Shown: piece after piece, positions 25,224 to 33,548 of the stretch
Numbering within the stretch: position 1 is the stretch's first letter
How the letters are laid out: each line of letters begins with the position of its first letter
Assembly: GCF_900156875.1 (NCBI RefSeq)
Contig: NZ_LT707409.1
Span: 3,094,909 to 3,158,908 of the forward strand
Direction of reading: 5' to 3'
Source of the DNA: Robertmurraya dakarensis
Lineage (GTDB): Bacteria > Bacillota > Bacilli > Bacillales > Cytobacillaceae
DNA: 64,000 nt
Notes under the pieces: model-generated
The model's database searches: none
What the model saw: the letters and a program-made list of their open reading frames with translations, nothing else
What the model was told of the DNA's origin: nothing
Program-made: the position numbers and the translations under genes

Positions 25224-25304
25224 TACATTAAAGAGGAAATTCTCAATAAACTATTGAATACCCTATAGTAAGGATTTTTTTATATAAAGAAAGGAGTGAA
25301 GTTT

Positions 25305-26042
25305 GTGAGATTTGCAGTGATTACAGATGTGCATGGAAATGCGGCCGCTTTAAAGGCGGTACTTGCTGAGATTGATAGAAGGAAAGATGTTGATCATATT
25401 TTTTCACTAGGAGATATGGTTGGGATAGGGCCGGATACGAATGAGGTATTAGAAACTTTGTTTTCGAAGGATAATCTCTCGATGATCACGGGTAACCATG
25501 ATGAAGCGGTCCTTGCTTTGCATCAGGGACAGGAATACCCTCAACGATATAAATTTATACGTGAGCATCATAGCTGGATTGCTGATCGTATTGATCCTGC
25601 ATTTGTTTCGCATATCGAAAAAATGCCGCGTACCATCCAAAAGAAAATAAATGGCCATTCTTTGTTTTTTATACATTATCATATTGATCCCCACAAACTA
25701 AACAAGCACATCAGCAATGATCCATTCAGCGATATCGTTGATCCTAGTCTTGAGAACATGCAGCAAATTTTTAAGGATCATCAAGATGATCTCATCTGCT
25801 TCGGCCATCATCACCCGATCCATTTCTTTCAAGACAGCCGCTCCATTTATTTAAATGCCGGCGCATTAGGCTGCAGCCATGACCCCATTGCAACATACGC
25901 CATCGTAACAGTTCACGATAACAAAATTGAGGTTAGCCTTGAAAAAACAACCTATGACAAAGCCGCCTTCCTAGAATCTTTTCACAAATTAAAAGTCCCG
26001 GGCAGAGAATTTCTACTAAAAGCCTTTCATGGACATTCCTAA
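25305..26042 (+). CDS. Metallophosphoesterase, YfcE/calcineurin-like
   Basis: 245 aa. The motifs DVHGN, GDMVGIGP, GNHDE, HYH and GHHH are those of a two-metal calcineurin-like phosphoesterase. I choose the GTG at 25305 (product starting MRFAVITDVHGN) because AAAGGAG is eight bases upstream; the GTG nine bases earlier overlaps the site itself. The substrate is unknown: relatives hydrolyse small phosphodiesters or phosphatases of nucleotides. No signal peptide, so cytosolic. It is transcribed away from the nucleotidase and ends in a hairpin at 26049-26076. Confidence 0.87.
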   Translation: MRFAVITDVHGNAAALKAVLAEIDRRKDVDHIFSLGDMVGIGPDTNEVLETLFSKDNLSMITGNHDEAVLALHQGQEYPQRYKFIREHHSWIADRIDPAFVSHIEKMPRTIQKKINGHSLFFIHYHIDPHKLNKHISNDPFSDIVDPSLENMQQIFKDHQDDLICFGHHHPIHFFQDSRSIYLNAGALGCSHDPIATYAIVTVHDNKIEVSLEKTTYDKAAFLESFHKLKVPGREFLLKAFHGHS

Positions 26043-26048
26043 CTCAAT

Positions 26049-26076
26049 TAAGCCAACAATATGCTGTTGGCTTAAT
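26049..26076 (+). terminator. Terminator after metallophosphoesterase
   Basis: AAGCCAACA, six-base loop, TGTTGGCTT, then AATT. The T-tail is short; it could serve both strands. Confidence 0.6.
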
Positions 26077-26688
26077 TCATGAACTCCCATCGTGGAACAA
26101 TCCTGTGGAACAAGGTTTTCCGACATATTTCGGGTCGTCCCTGCGTCTATCAAGTTCAGCACAATACTCCCCCCTCTTCTCTTCTGCTGTTCCTTGATAA
26201 AAGTCGAGAATATAATCAGTATTCATAAAGTCAGGCTGTTCAAAACCGCTGTCTTTAAACAAATAATAGCTGCTCCATGAATACCCAGATGGATGGTTAA
26301 CCATTCTAGCTTCAACCGGATTTAAGTGGATATACCAGCTAACCGCAAGGATTCCCCTTCTATCATCAACCCGATCACCACGGAAACGTTTCTCAAACAC
26401 ATGACCGGTTAATCCATACCGATTATTATAATAATTCGCATATCGCTTGTTTATCAGGGACATTACTTTTGAAAGAGGAACTTCGGGAGAACGCATGAGT
26501 AGATGGAAGTGATTGGTCATCAGACAATACGCGGCAATTTCAAATGGATATTTCTCATAAACTTGCTTAAGGATATGAAAAAATGCTAGAAAATCAGCAT
26601 CCTCCCAAAAAAGCGGATCACGCCGATTCCCCCGGCTAACAACATGATAAAACCGGTCCGGAATCCATAGTCTTCTCTTATACGGCAT
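26077..26688 (-). CDS. REP-associated tyrosine transposase (RAYT, Y1_Tnp family)
   Basis: 203 aa. IS200-like HUH transposase domain: the metal-binding pair is in TNHFHLLMRS, and candidate nucleophile tyrosines lie in INKRYANYYNNRYG, followed by the typical HVFEKRFRG and WYIHLNPVEARM stretches. RAYTs are single-copy, domesticated relatives of IS200/IS605 transposases that act on short palindromic REP sequences rather than on insertion-sequence ends; no terminal repeats flank this gene. The last about 22 codons (from RRRDDPKYVG to the stop) are read through the dispersed repeat at 26091-26145, so the conserved domain ends before it. In this window it is the only intact transposase and the natural candidate to mobilise the 15 dispersed repeats. 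Confidence 0.88.
   Translation of the reverse strand: MPYKRRLWIPDRFYHVVSRGNRRDPLFWEDADFLAFFHILKQVYEKYPFEIAAYCLMTNHFHLLMRSPEVPLSKVMSLINKRYANYYNNRYGLTGHVFEKRFRGDRVDDRRGILAVSWYIHLNPVEARMVNHPSGYSWSSYYLFKDSGFEQPDFMNTDYILDFYQGTAEEKRGEYCAELDRRRDDPKYVGKPCSTGLFHDGSS
26091..26145 (+). repeat. Dispersed REP-like repeat 4 (composite)
   Basis: Contains both the GTGGAACA pair of the long form and the TTCCGACATATTT block of the short form, then CGGGTCGTC and a variant core CCTGC ending GTC. Lies inside the 3' end of the RAYT gene and encodes its last residues. Confidence 0.8.
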
Positions 26689-26926
26689 AAATTTCCCTAC
26701 CTTTATATGAATATATTTTCATAACAACATTTCAACATTTCTTGCATATATACTACAGGGAATCACCTCCTTAATAAGGCAGATGGGTACGGAAGAAAGG
26801 AAAGGTTAGCAGGCGGCAAAACGAATAGGAAATAAAGTGGCGTGGCAAGATGGAAAGTGAGAGATTGAAGCCATATCACACATTGAAAATTCGACAAATT
26901 CTTCATAAATCCTTCTAAATCCACAC
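26689..26926. other. Intergenic region upstream of RAYT gene
   Basis: Holds the RAYT leader. Short frames here on the minus strand have no ribosome site and look random. A partial short-form block (ATTCGACAAATT at about 26888) is present without the rest of the dispersed repeat. Confidence 0.45.
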
Positions 26927-26960
26927 AAAAAAAAAGAGTCAGTGAATACACACTGAACTC
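26927..26960 (-). terminator. Terminator of the DUF368 gene
   Basis: Minus strand GAGTTCAGTG, TGTATT loop, CACTGACTC, then nine Ts. It lies after repeat 5, about 90 bp past the stop codon. Confidence 0.8.
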
Positions 26961-27008
26961 CTCTATCCTTAACTTCCCTTAAACCCCAAATCCCGCACGC
27001 ACCCACTC

Positions 27009-27055
27009 CGTGAAACATCCTTGTGAAACAAGATTTTTCGGGTCGTCACAGTGAC
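27009..27055 (+). repeat. Dispersed REP-like repeat 5 (long form)
   Basis: CGTGAAACA, spacer, TGTGAAACAAGATTTTTC, GGGTCGTC, core ACAGT. Supplies the final TSL-stop of the DUF368 gene. Confidence 0.9.
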
Positions 27056-27888
27056 GTTTGCGGTTCGAGTTTTTTATTTTCGATTATGCTGAGCAGGTAG
27101 GAAGCTAGCAGACCGAATAAGAAGGCTATGATGCTTGCGATTGTAATTGCCAGGTTCGAGCTGAATCCTGGATAGATGACGACAATGGACCCCGCTACGA
27201 AACCAATCATGACTGCATAGGTAGCAATGCGGTATTTTACAAACAGGAAAGCAATGAGTTTACTCGTTAATAACAGGCCAATCACAACTCCGAAACCAAC
27301 TGTCATAATCACAGAAATATTCAAAGTAGAAACAGCGTTGATCACGGTAGGATATAGCCCTAATAGTAAAAGAACAAAAGACCCGCTGATCCCCGGCAAA
27401 ATCATGGCAGAGCTAGCTAACCAGCCGCCAATAAACAAAAATAAATAATCGCTCCAAACAAGTTCACTCATGACGGCAGCCATTTCATTCTCCTTAATCA
27501 AAACGGTTATCGCCACTAATACCGCAGCGATTGCAAAAAGGATATAATGATTCGTTTTAAACGTTTTTTTATAATTAACCTCTTTTAAAAGCATAGGGAT
27601 AATACCAATGATCAACCCAAGGAAAAAGAAAAAAGTTGGTTCCGGATACTCAGCTAGCAGCCATTCCATGATATGACTAAAAGTAAGTACAGCTATGCCA
27701 ATCCCAATTCCAATAGGAATAAGAAAAGCGATGTGCTTTTTCCAATCCTTGCTTAAGATACCATTTATCGCAGCAACTAATCTTTGATAGATTCCCAATA
27801 CAAGAGCAATCGTCCCGCCACTCACACCTGGAATGACATCACTAATGCCCATCAACATTCCTTTAAAAACATTTTGCCATTGAAACAA
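27046..27888 (-). CDS. DUF368 family polyprenyl-phosphate translocase (PopT-like)
   Basis: 280 aa with about eight hydrophobic segments. The two inverted DUF368 signatures are visible: GISDVIPGVSGGTIALVLG near the N terminus and AMILPGISGSFVLLLLGLY about residue 165. Members of this family have been shown to recycle undecaprenyl phosphate across the membrane for cell-wall synthesis. Length matches the family. It is monocistronic, and its stop codon lies inside dispersed repeat 5, with the terminator beyond. The function is assigned by family only. Confidence 0.87.
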   Translation of the reverse strand: MFQWQNVFKGMLMGISDVIPGVSGGTIALVLGIYQRLVAAINGILSKDWKKHIAFLIPIGIGIGIAVLTFSHIMEWLLAEYPEPTFFFFLGLIIGIIPMLLKEVNYKKTFKTNHYILFAIAAVLVAITVLIKENEMAAVMSELVWSDYLFLFIGGWLASSAMILPGISGSFVLLLLGLYPTVINAVSTLNISVIMTVGFGVVIGLLLTSKLIAFLFVKYRIATYAVMIGFVAGSIVVIYPGFSSNLAITIASIIAFLFGLLASYLLSIIENKKLEPQTSL

Positions 27889-28100
27889 TGTATTTGTCTC
27901 CTTTACATTCGATTATCAAAAAAATCAACACACAACACGTAACAATACATTAGTATAACATTCTTTCCACTTGCCAAATATAACTTACCATAAATTTTTT
28001 ACATCTTATAAATAGAAGGTATTATTAGTAGGAAATATTTTAGAGACCGTTCTAGTTCACCGCATGTCCAATAATAAATGAATAAAAACCCCTACTACAT

Positions 28101-28135
28101 AAAAAGGCTCTACAGAGAAACCCCTGCAGAACCTT
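28101..28135 (-). terminator. Terminator of the chemotaxis/c-di-GMP operon
   Basis: Minus strand AAGGTTCTGCAG, loop, CTGTAGAGCCTT, then TTT. Lies about 90 bp after cheY, beyond repeat 6. Confidence 0.8.
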
Positions 28136-28172
28136 ATTCCAAAGCCTATCTAAAACACATCTATTGAACCCT

Positions 28173-28220
28173 CGTGAAACATTCCCCGTGAAACAAGATT
28201 TTTCGAGTCGTCACAGTGAC
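28173..28220 (+). repeat. Dispersed REP-like repeat 6 (long form)
   Basis: CGTGAAACA, spacer, CGTGAAACAAGATTTTTC, GAGTCGTC (one change from GGGTCGTC), core ACAGT. Ends five bases from the cheY stop codon. Confidence 0.9.
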
Positions 28221-28225
28221 GGCTT

Positions 28226-28582
28226 TTAAAGCACCTTTTCGATGGATTCCTGAATTCTTTCTGGTGAGAATGGCTTCACAACGAAGTCTTTGGCTCCTTC
28301 TTTGATGGCTTCGAGGACGAGTGCTTGTTGTCCCATGGCGGAGCACATGATGACTTTGGCACTGCTGTTGATTTTTTTGATTTCTTTTAGTGCTTCAATG
28401 CCGTTCATTTCTGGCATGGTGATATCCATGGTGACGAGGTCCGGGCGCAATTCCTGGTACTTGCTTACGGAAACATGCCCGTTCTCCGCTTCCCCCACCA
28501 CTTCATGTCCTAACTTAGTCAAAATATCTTTCAATTGCATCCTCATAAATGCCGCATCATCTGTTATTAAAATTCTTGCCAT
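28226..28582 (-). CDS. cheY: CheY-type response regulator, receiver domain only
   Basis: 118 aa single receiver domain. The acidic pocket DD at residues 8-9, phospho-acceptor Asp of TMDITMP (about 52), the switch Ser of MCSAMG (about 80) and the Lys of VKPF (about 102) are all present. There is no output domain, as in CheY. It is last in a five-gene operon, 15 bp after cheX, whose product should dephosphorylate it. The kinase (CheA) is not in the window. It may be a second CheY serving this receptor set rather than the main flagellar one. Confidence 0.88.
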   Translation of the reverse strand: MARILITDDAAFMRMQLKDILTKLGHEVVGEAENGHVSVSKYQELRPDLVTMDITMPEMNGIEALKEIKKINSSAKVIMCSAMGQQALVLEAIKEGAKDFVVKPFSPERIQESIEKVL

Positions 28583-28597
28583 ACATCAGACCTCCAT

Positions 28598-29077
28598 TTA
28601 CCTCATTCCTTTAAAAGCATCCAACAATAAGTAAATCCCCATTTCTCCAGCTCTTTCGAAGGTAGCTGGAATATGTAATGCCCGCTGAAATCCGGATAAC
28701 GTGGTATTCCCGCTTAACACCGTGGGTGAAGTAATATCCGTTTTTAATCCATTTTCATAGATTTGCGAAGATAGTCCTCCCGCAATCATATTTCCCAGCT
28801 CCCCGCTAAAAGAGGACAGCATCTCATCACCAATTTTCATACCAAACATCACTTCGCCAATGTTCCCAAACACATCCGAATCCCCAGACAGGACAAGCTT
28901 CCCTTTCATATCACCCGTCATCCCAATCAGCACGCCATATTGAATATCCAGCGATTGCCCCAAAATGCGGGGGTTATCAATCGCCAGATTCAATGGAACA
29001 ACATTCTGAATGGCATTCTTTGTTGCAGATACAAGAAGCATTTGCGCACTTTTTTCCATATTAATAGCCAGTTTCAC
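28598..29077 (-). CDS. cheX: CheX-like phospho-CheY phosphatase
   Basis: 159 aa. The CheC/CheX/FliY active-site pattern (D/S)xxxExxN is met by SFSGELGN near residue 96, and is followed by the usual MIAGG helix. Only one such motif is seen, as expected for CheX, which works as a homodimer. It should remove phosphate from the CheY encoded next to it. Its start overlaps the stop of the soluble MCP gene by four bases (ATGA), showing translational coupling. Confidence 0.85.
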   Translation of the reverse strand: MKLAINMEKSAQMLLVSATKNAIQNVVPLNLAIDNPRILGQSLDIQYGVLIGMTGDMKGKLVLSGDSDVFGNIGEVMFGMKIGDEMLSSFSGELGNMIAGGLSSQIYENGLKTDITSPTVLSGNTTLSGFQRALHIPATFERAGEMGIYLLLDAFKGMR

Positions 29078-30042
29078 TCACCCCTTTGATCATCTAACGC
29101 AGCCACCTGCTTGCTCGTTTCCTCCAGCTTCTCATCCACCTTGCTCGCTTCTTCAATATGCTCAAGGATTAACTCCTTCACTTCCTCAAATAATGTACTC
29201 GTATTGCTGATTTCCCTCATAACTTCTTTCGAATAACCTGTTTGCTCCTCAATACTATTAATTACGCCCTTTACCTCAGCTTCAACCTGCCCAATCACCG
29301 AAGAAATAAAATCAATTTTACTGGAAGTATTTTTACTTAAATCAATTCCTTCCCGGATTATACTTGTACTAGCCGTCGTTGATTGCATCGTATCTTTAAT
29401 ATCATTTTGGATATTTTGCGTGAGAGTGCTAATCGAGTTCGTGCTGTCGGAAGTGCTTTCCGCGAGCTTGCGGACTTCTTCTGCTACAACCGCAAAGCCC
29501 TTGCCGTGCTCCCCGGCCCGCGCCGCTTCAATCGAAGCATTCAGCGCAAGAAGATTCGTCTGATCCGCAATATCCTTAATTACTTTTACAATCATTTCGA
29601 TTTCCTTCGAACGTTCATTCAAGTTGTTCATCTTATGATAGGTTTCCTCAAGCTTTTTACCAAGACCGGAGATCAGCCCCTCCACTTGATTAACTAAGCT
29701 CTTCCCTTCTTCAGATCGGACGACCATATCCTGAGAAGACTGAATTAATGCTTCGCCTTTTTGTAAAAGATCAACAGAATTATCAAACGATTTTTGGCTG
29801 ATGGTATTCACCTGATCAAAATGATTTTTAATCTGCGCGACCATATCTGCCATCACATGGTGCTGACCATTCACGATTTCATGCTGTTCAATCGTTTTAG
29901 CCAAATCTTCACTGAACTTTTCCATAAAAATTTCAAAAAAGGCTTCCTTTTCTTTGCACTCGGAGTAGATTTCATCAAACTTGGCTTGCAAAGCCATTTT
30001 TTCCTCTTGTATGGCTGTTAGGCGTTTTTTCGTAGTAAACAT
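29074..30042 (-). CDS. Soluble methyl-accepting chemotaxis-type signalling protein
   Basis: 322 aa with no transmembrane segment. The N-terminal about 110 residues are charged and coiled-coil. The MCP signalling hairpin is centred on [22 protein letters not shown] and followed by [16 protein letters not shown], the contact site for CheA and CheW. Lacking an obvious ligand domain, it may sense an internal cue or act as a partner of the membrane receptor encoded 36 bp upstream. It is third in the operon. Confidence 0.85.
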   Translation of the reverse strand: MFTTKKRLTAIQEEKMALQAKFDEIYSECKEKEAFFEIFMEKFSEDLAKTIEQHEIVNGQHHVMADMVAQIKNHFDQVNTISQKSFDNSVDLLQKGEALIQSSQDMVVRSEEGKSLVNQVEGLISGLGKKLEETYHKMNNLNERSKEIEMIVKVIKDIADQTNLLALNASIEAARAGEHGKGFAVVAEEVRKLAESTSDSTNSISTLTQNIQNDIKDTMQSTTASTSIIREGIDLSKNTSSKIDFISSVIGQVEAEVKGVINSIEEQTGYSKEVMREISNTSTLFEEVKELILEHIEEASKVDEKLEETSKQVAALDDQRGE

Positions 30043-30078
30043 CGTTTACCTCCATCTACTTTCTTTATAGAAAGCAGC

Positions 30079-32049
30079 TTAATATTTAAACTTCGCAATT
30101 AAATCTTTCAACTCTTCCGCCATCTTCGACAAGGAGCTGGCTGATGCTGAAATTTCCTCCATTGACGCAAGCTGTTCTTGTGTTGATGCCGCTACTTCCT
30201 CCGACGTCGCTGCGTTCCCTCTAGCAATGTCCGCTAATTCATTGGCTGTCGCTGTCACCTCTTGAACAGCCGAAGCAATCTGCTGCGCAGTTGAAGAGAC
30301 ATCCTCCATCTGCGGAGTTATTTCCTTCGTACTTTGTAAAATTTGATCAAACTTCTCTATCGCTTCATTCGAAACTTGAACTCCAACCTGTACATCATCT
30401 GCCACGCGCGCCATAATCTGAACGGAGCTCTCTGTATCTTTTTGAATCCGCTTAATGATCTCGTCAATTTCCTTGGCAGACTGCTGAGATTGTTCCGCCA
30501 GCTTTCTTACCTCATCTGCTACGACAGCAAAGCCTTTCCCGTGCTCACCAGCTCTTGCCGCTTCAATCGCTGCGTTCAATGAAAGCAGATTCGTTTGATC
30601 AGCAATTCCTGTAATCACATCTAAAATCGAACTTACTTCCTTAGAACGGTCATATAACGATTTAATCATCGAATTTGACTCTGACACCGATTCATGAATA
30701 GAGTTCATTTGGTTGACCGTTTTTGTAACAGCCTCTCCCCCAACTTCTGCTTGAGCAGTCGTGTGCTGTGAAAGCTCCGCCACTCTCATCGAATTCTCAG
30801 CAATCAGCCCGATCCCCTTCGAAATTTCATCTAGTGACTGCGCATTATGGTCAACTCCAGCAGTTTGTTTTTCTGCACTGCCTGCAACTTCTTGAATGGA
30901 AACGGATACCTGTTCCGTAGCACTTGCCGTCATTTCTGCACTTGCTGTAAGTTCCTCCGCAGATGCTGCCACTTGATCCGCATTGAAATCCACTTGTTTT
31001 ACGACTGCCTTCAGACTTTCCTGCATTTCATTAAAAGCGGCCCCAAGCTGTCCAATCACGTCATTAGATTTAACGATAACTCCCTCAGTCAAATTCCCCT
31101 GACTGATCGTCAACGCCTTTTCTCGTAGTTCTCGCATTGGCTTGAAGACCGAAATCATAATGATCGTAACAATTCCAGAACCCGCCACTAAAGAAATGAT
31201 AATAACAAGCAATGTGTTGTTAAAAATAGGCGAAGCCGATTGGTCAATTTCAGAAGTATACATATTTCCGGCTATTTTCCATCCTGTTAATTCATTGGTC
31301 ACAAAGCTCATCACTTTTTCTTCGCCTTCAAATAGATAATCAAATTCCCCTTTTTCTTGCTGGTACATTTGATCGTAAAACTCTTCAGCAGCTTCACTGC
31401 CAGGTTCTTGTGTAGGATGGGCGATGTAATTTTTATTTTTATCTAAAAGAAGGGCGTAACCATTCTCGCCAACTTTCACTTCACTTGTTAGCTCTTGAAT
31501 ATGACTTAAGTAGATATCAACCGCAATAACCCCAGAACCGTCACTGGTTGTTTTAGAAACCGTCACAACCATCCCAGTGGTTCCTGCCGAGGAGTAAGGG
31601 TTTGAAATAACCGCTTCACCCTTTTGTTCCATTGCATCTAGATACCAATCTCTCTTTCTAGGATCATAGTTCTCTGGCATTTCAATGTCCGAGGGCTCTT
31701 GAATAAACTGCCCTGTTTCTGTACCCACATAGATAGCGTCAACTTCCGGATGCAATTGGATATACTGATCTAACTGACTTTTTAACTCTTGGCTGCCCTC
31801 TCCTTGATAAGCTTCCGAGGTCACAGACTCAGCAAGATAGTCAATATCATGGATCTTCGGTTGAATTGTACTATCGATCGTCGAATTTAATAGATTTATA
31901 TTTTCCCCAATACCCGCGAGTATCTCTTTTTCAACCGCACTTTTTGCCGTTATGTATGCGCCCGTTCCAATCGTAATGGATGGGATAAAAAGGATAATAG
32001 CAAACGCTAAGATTAATTTTGTTTTGATGCTTCTAAAGAAGTATTTCAT
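30079..32049 (-). CDS. Transmembrane methyl-accepting chemotaxis protein with dCache domain
   Basis: 656 aa. Order: TM1 (about 12-32), double-Cache extracellular sensor (about 35-270, with [13 protein letters not shown] and [21 protein letters not shown], the small-molecule-binding signature region), TM2 (about 280-303), HAMP (about 305-357), and a long signalling coiled coil with the tip [21 protein letters not shown]. It resembles B. subtilis McpA/B/C-type receptors that bind amino acids or organic acids; the ligand cannot be read. Gene two of the operon, 15 bp after the EAL gene, so c-di-GMP turnover and chemoreception are made together. Confidence 0.9.
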   Translation of the reverse strand: MKYFFRSIKTKLILAFAIILFIPSITIGTGAYITAKSAVEKEILAGIGENINLLNSTIDSTIQPKIHDIDYLAESVTSEAYQGEGSQELKSQLDQYIQLHPEVDAIYVGTETGQFIQEPSDIEMPENYDPRKRDWYLDAMEQKGEAVISNPYSSAGTTGMVVTVSKTTSDGSGVIAVDIYLSHIQELTSEVKVGENGYALLLDKNKNYIAHPTQEPGSEAAEEFYDQMYQQEKGEFDYLFEGEEKVMSFVTNELTGWKIAGNMYTSEIDQSASPIFNNTLLVIIISLVAGSGIVTIIMISVFKPMRELREKALTISQGNLTEGVIVKSNDVIGQLGAAFNEMQESLKAVVKQVDFNADQVAASAEELTASAEMTASATEQVSVSIQEVAGSAEKQTAGVDHNAQSLDEISKGIGLIAENSMRVAELSQHTTAQAEVGGEAVTKTVNQMNSIHESVSESNSMIKSLYDRSKEVSSILDVITGIADQTNLLSLNAAIEAARAGEHGKGFAVVADEVRKLAEQSQQSAKEIDEIIKRIQKDTESSVQIMARVADDVQVGVQVSNEAIEKFDQILQSTKEITPQMEDVSSTAQQIASAVQEVTATANELADIARGNAATSEEVAASTQEQLASMEEISASASSLSKMAEELKDLIAKFKY

Positions 32050-32064
32050 GTTGTCAGTCCCCTT

Positions 32065-32805
32065 TTAAATAATTTCTGCTTTTCTTAACATCTCCAACGG
32101 CATGGGCTTTGAAATATAGTAACCTTGCAGCAAAGGCACCCCCAATTCCTTAGCGGTTATTAAATCTTTTTCTGTTTCGATGCCCTCAAGCACTAGTTGC
32201 ATTTTTTCATTCGTATACTCTAGAAAAAGAGAAACCAATTGCTGCTTATCCTTCGAATGCGAAAGTCCATTTGATTTTGTATGATCCAGCTTCACAAAGT
32301 CTGGGGAGATGGATTCCATTTTTTCAAAAGAAGCCCTTGCCACAGGCAAGTCATCAAATGCAATGTGAAACCCCTGTGACTTTAAAAAGTTGAGCCTTTC
32401 ATAGAAAAGGATGCTAGACCAAATCTCTTCTTCCGCCACATCCTCGTTTATCTCGAAAACAACACGTCCTCTAATATGTGGAAAGCAGGTCATTAAATTA
32501 TTGATAAAGTTTTCAAAATGATGATGAACGAGAGTTGACGGCAATAAGTTGATGAAAAGGAAATGATGTCGATAAAGGGTGAAGGGAAATTCCTTTACTG
32601 CATTCTTGATACAATTTGTATCCAAGTCATATAAAACCCCATGGCTTCGAGCAAATCGAATTAACGTTAAGGGATTAATTCTCGGTGTCGTACGCATCAA
32701 GGCTTCATAAGCAAAGATTTGATCATTGCTAGAATTCATGAGAGGTTGAAATTCACTGTACAGCACTTCCTCTTTCATTAAGTTCAGTAAATCGATTGTA
32801 ACCAC
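32065..32805 (-). CDS. EAL-domain c-di-GMP phosphodiesterase, first gene of chemotaxis operon
   Basis: 246 aa, EAL domain alone. Key residues are present: E of YEALMR, N of FINLLP, E of FEINED, DD of FDDLPVAR, K of VKLD, E of LEGIE and Q of LQGY. As in the paralogue at 10397-11119, loop 6 departs from DDFGTG. It starts at a GTG after GGAAAG; an ATG ten codons inside is an alternative start. Its transcript begins at a promoter near 33172 and passes through a c-di-GMP-I riboswitch and a terminator, so the amount of this enzyme should be set by its own substrate. Confidence 0.87.
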   Translation of the reverse strand: MVTIDLLNLMKEEVLYSEFQPLMNSSNDQIFAYEALMRTTPRINPLTLIRFARSHGVLYDLDTNCIKNAVKEFPFTLYRHHFLFINLLPSTLVHHHFENFINNLMTCFPHIRGRVVFEINEDVAEEEIWSSILFYERLNFLKSQGFHIAFDDLPVARASFEKMESISPDFVKLDHTKSNGLSHSKDKQQLVSLFLEYTNEKMQLVLEGIETEKDLITAKELGVPLLQGYYISKPMPLEMLRKAEII

Positions 32806-32978
32806 CTAACTTTCCAGTACCTTCCTTTTGGGATAAATATAAGTACTCTTACCTAATTACACCATATAGAATGTACTATAACGAAATAAGCAAAGCCTAA
32901 ATATGACTTTTATCACACTTTCAAACTTGAAACATGTTTGTCTTAAAAAGCCCAGCACGCACAGCTAAATCTATGGAC

Positions 32979-33011
32979 AAAAAAAGACCATTCTAAAAAA
33001 CAAGAATAGCC
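32979..33011 (-). terminator. Riboswitch expression-platform terminator
   Basis: Minus strand GGCTATTCT, loop, AGAATGGTC, then TTTTTTT. It lies about 30 bases after the riboswitch aptamer and 173 bases before the EAL start. No other gene ends here. Confidence 0.85.
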
Positions 33012-33040
33012 AGATTTTAATAAACATAAATTTAAAATTT

Positions 33041-33140
33041 GGTAACCAGGCGATCATAGCAATAAGGAAGGCATATAACCCCCTATAACCTTAGACCCTA
33101 AGCTTTGCGTCCTGCCCTTTCAGACAGTTTGCCTTTTCGT
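33041..33140 (-). ncRNA. c-di-GMP-I (GEMM) riboswitch
   Basis: The minus-strand RNA reads AAGGCAAACUG, a CUGUC/GGCAG hairpin closed by a GAAA tetraloop, then the hallmark GGACGCAAAGC. This is followed by a GUCUAAGG segment and a 3' closing GAUCGCCUGGUUACC. These are the conserved positions of the class-I c-di-GMP aptamer in order and spacing. It is placed between a consensus promoter and a terminator, leading into the EAL-MCP-MCP-CheX-CheY operon. Whether ligand turns transcription on or off cannot be decided by eye. Confidence 0.93.
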
Positions 33141-33178
33141 TTAAAATATAGTCCTAAAGATTCATATGTCATACAGCT

Positions 33179-33207
33179 ATCATAAGGGAAAATATGACCG
33201 AATTCAA
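33179..33207 (-). promoter_or_regulatory. Sigma-A promoter of riboswitch operon
   Basis: Minus strand -35 TTGAAT, 17-base spacer, -10 TATGAT; transcription should begin near 33172, about 30 bases ahead of the aptamer. Confidence 0.75.
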
Positions 33208-33314
33208 CAAAATTCTACAAAAAATTTCCTATTCTTAATATAAAAATGTTGTTTTCTAGTAATTAATGACTACCCCCTGCAATGATCAATCATTCCCCTC
33301 AAAAAATTCCTTCC

Positions 33315-33365
33315 CGTGGAACATTCCAACCTGTGAAACAAGATTTTCCGGGTCGTCACAGGGAC
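33315..33365 (+). repeat. Dispersed REP-like repeat 7 (long form)
   Basis: CGTGGAACA, spacer, TGTGAAACAAGATTTTCC, GGGTCGTC, core ACAGG. Between the divergent riboswitch operon and the hydrolase gene. Confidence 0.9.
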
Positions 33366-33548
33366 GACGGTATAAAAGGTCTATTGGTAAAAATAGTAAG
33401 AAAGGGATTAGTGATGATGGTGTTTGAGTTGTATAATTGGAAATTATATATCTGAATATTCAGTATATGTAATTTTTACATACTTGATTTCAGTTACTCC
33501 GCAGGTTGCTGCGTGGTAGTATATTAAAAATTTTTAGGGGGCTGATGT

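Noticed and set aside
26763-27018. Two overlapping minus-strand frames upstream of RAYT
   Set aside because: No start site, overlap a terminator and have no family features.
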